NCBI GenBank assembly: GCA_029568995.1
Contig: JAKPYU010000054.1
Coordinates: 1 to 50,586 of the forward strand
Length of the DNA: 50,586 nucleotides
Reading direction: 5' to 3'
Source: Candidatus Omnitrophota bacterium
GTDB taxonomy: Bacteria > Hinthialibacterota > Hinthialibacteria > Hinthialibacterales > JAKPRU01
Shown here: positions 50,133 through 50,586 of the stretch, one piece after another
Layout: each line of letters starts with the position of its first letter
Position numbering within the stretch: the first letter of the stretch is position 1
Notes under the pieces: generated by a model
Told to the model about the DNA's origin: nothing
Database searches by the model: none
Seen by the model: only the letters and a program-made list of their open reading frames with translations
Position numbers and translations under genes: made by a program

Positions 50133-50586
50133 ATGAGATGTGAATCAGGCCGGATCACGATGATCATCGGTTCGGACAGCATGATTGGAGGTGCGGTGAT
50201 GGCGCACCTGGAACATGCGTTGGAACCGGTTGTCGGCACATATTTTCTTCCCGAAAGTTCGGGGAAGAACCGAACCTACCTGGACCTGTCCCGGGATTTG
50301 TCCGGCTGGCGTCCGGACCGGCCCGTCCGGGTGGCGTACCTCTGCGCCGGAGTAACGAAATTGGAGGACTGCCGACAGGACCCGGCCGGTTCCGCACGCA
50401 TTAACGTCGGCGGAACCGTCGCGGTTGCCAAGGCGCTGATTGAACAGGGCGCATTTGTTGTATTTCTCTCCAGCAACCGGGTGTTTGACGGCTCCCGGCC
50501 TCATGTCGAGCCTGACTCCGTTCACTGTCCCGTGACCGAATACGGGCGCCAGAAGGCCGAGACCGAACGAATCCTCCGCCAGTGGG
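50133..50586 (+). CDS. RmlD-like NDP-sugar reductase (partial)
   Basis: The frame starts at ATG 50133 and runs off the edge with no stop, giving at least 151 residues. It shows a Rossmann-like GSDSMIGGAV, the SSNRVFDG segment typical of dTDP-4-keto-rhamnose reductases and the YGRQKAE catalytic YxxxK. It should reduce a 4-keto nucleotide sugar in the cytoplasm, though rhamnose itself is not proven because rmlABC are not in view. AGGA lies 7 bases before the start. It continues the rightward operon after the sulfotransferase. Confidence 0.8.
   Translation, partial: MRCESGRITMIIGSDSMIGGAVMAHLEHALEPVVGTYFLPESSGKNRTYLDLSRDLSGWRPDRPVRVAYLCAGVTKLEDCRQDPAGSARINVGGTVAVAKALIEQGAFVVFLSSNRVFDGSRPHVEPDSVHCPVTEYGRQKAETERILRQW

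Noticed and set aside
50133-50586. dTDP-rhamnose operon
   Set aside because: Only an RmlD-like gene is visible; rmlA, rmlB and rmlC are not in the window.

Overview
The window is bacterial chromosome of mid-50s percent G+C (estimated by eye). It carries a universal ribosomal/translation locus (rpsB-tsf-pyrH-frr), a tRNA-Thr, rpsU, a membrane pyrophosphatase and a large amount of glycan-related and radical-SAM metabolism. Tat-exported sulfatase, secreted heparinase-like and beta-propeller proteins, cobalamin-type radical SAM enzymes, eukaryote-like TMTC/TPR membrane proteins and many dispersed intergenic repeats suggest an uncultured, polysaccharide-using lineage of the Planctomycetes-Verrucomicrobia-Lentisphaerae or Hydrogenedentes/Omnitrophica/Sumerlaeota kind. 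The phylum cannot be fixed from the sequence alone.

Layout. 1-2.8 kb is the right end of an integrated element: a primase-like protein (cut by the edge), an AlpA-like HTH protein, a complete P4-type tyrosine integrase and three direct repeats, all next to tRNA-Thr(UGU), the likely attachment site. 2.9-5.8 kb is the conserved rpsB-tsf-pyrH-frr operon, read leftward. 6.1-10.2 kb holds a ROK sugar kinase, a B12-type radical SAM protein coupled to an unknown protein, and the rbp-rpsU pair. 10.7-13.8 kb has a PhnP-like metallo-hydrolase and a heparinase II/III-like exported protein. 13.8-16.5 kb has an AT-rich spacer, an XRE/S24-like regulator and an overlapping membrane-anchored beta-helix protein. 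16.7-19.0 kb is a proton-pumping pyrophosphatase with a clear terminator. 19.6-24.6 kb has an unknown helical protein, then a leftward 2-hydroxyacid dehydrogenase, sulfatase and beta-propeller hydrolase locus. 24.7-24.8 kb has two adjoining tandem-repeat arrays.

24.9-39.2 kb is a glycosylation region. It has two GT4 and two GT2 glycosyltransferases, a DUF2304 membrane protein, three radical SAM proteins in a leftward operon, a tandem pair of TMTC-like GT-C/TPR membrane proteins, and a VanZ-like protein with a small overlapping partner. The dolichol-phosphate-mannose-synthase-like GT2 and DUF2304 could supply a lipid-linked sugar to the TMTC-like proteins.

39.5-50.6 kb is a tightly packed rightward operon that looks like synthesis and transfer of an unusual activated sugar. 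It encodes a nucleotidyltransferase/PfkB-kinase fusion in reverse HldE order, an NAD-dependent epimerase, a methyltransferase, a HAD protein, an APH-fold kinase-like protein, a transketolase split into two overlapping genes, a second methyltransferase, a zinc-type dehydrogenase, a TPR-sulfotransferase and an RmlD-like reductase cut by the right edge. The split transketolase inside this nucleotide-sugar operon, the two altered kinase active sites and the candidate lipid-linked O-glycosylation set are the most interesting content.
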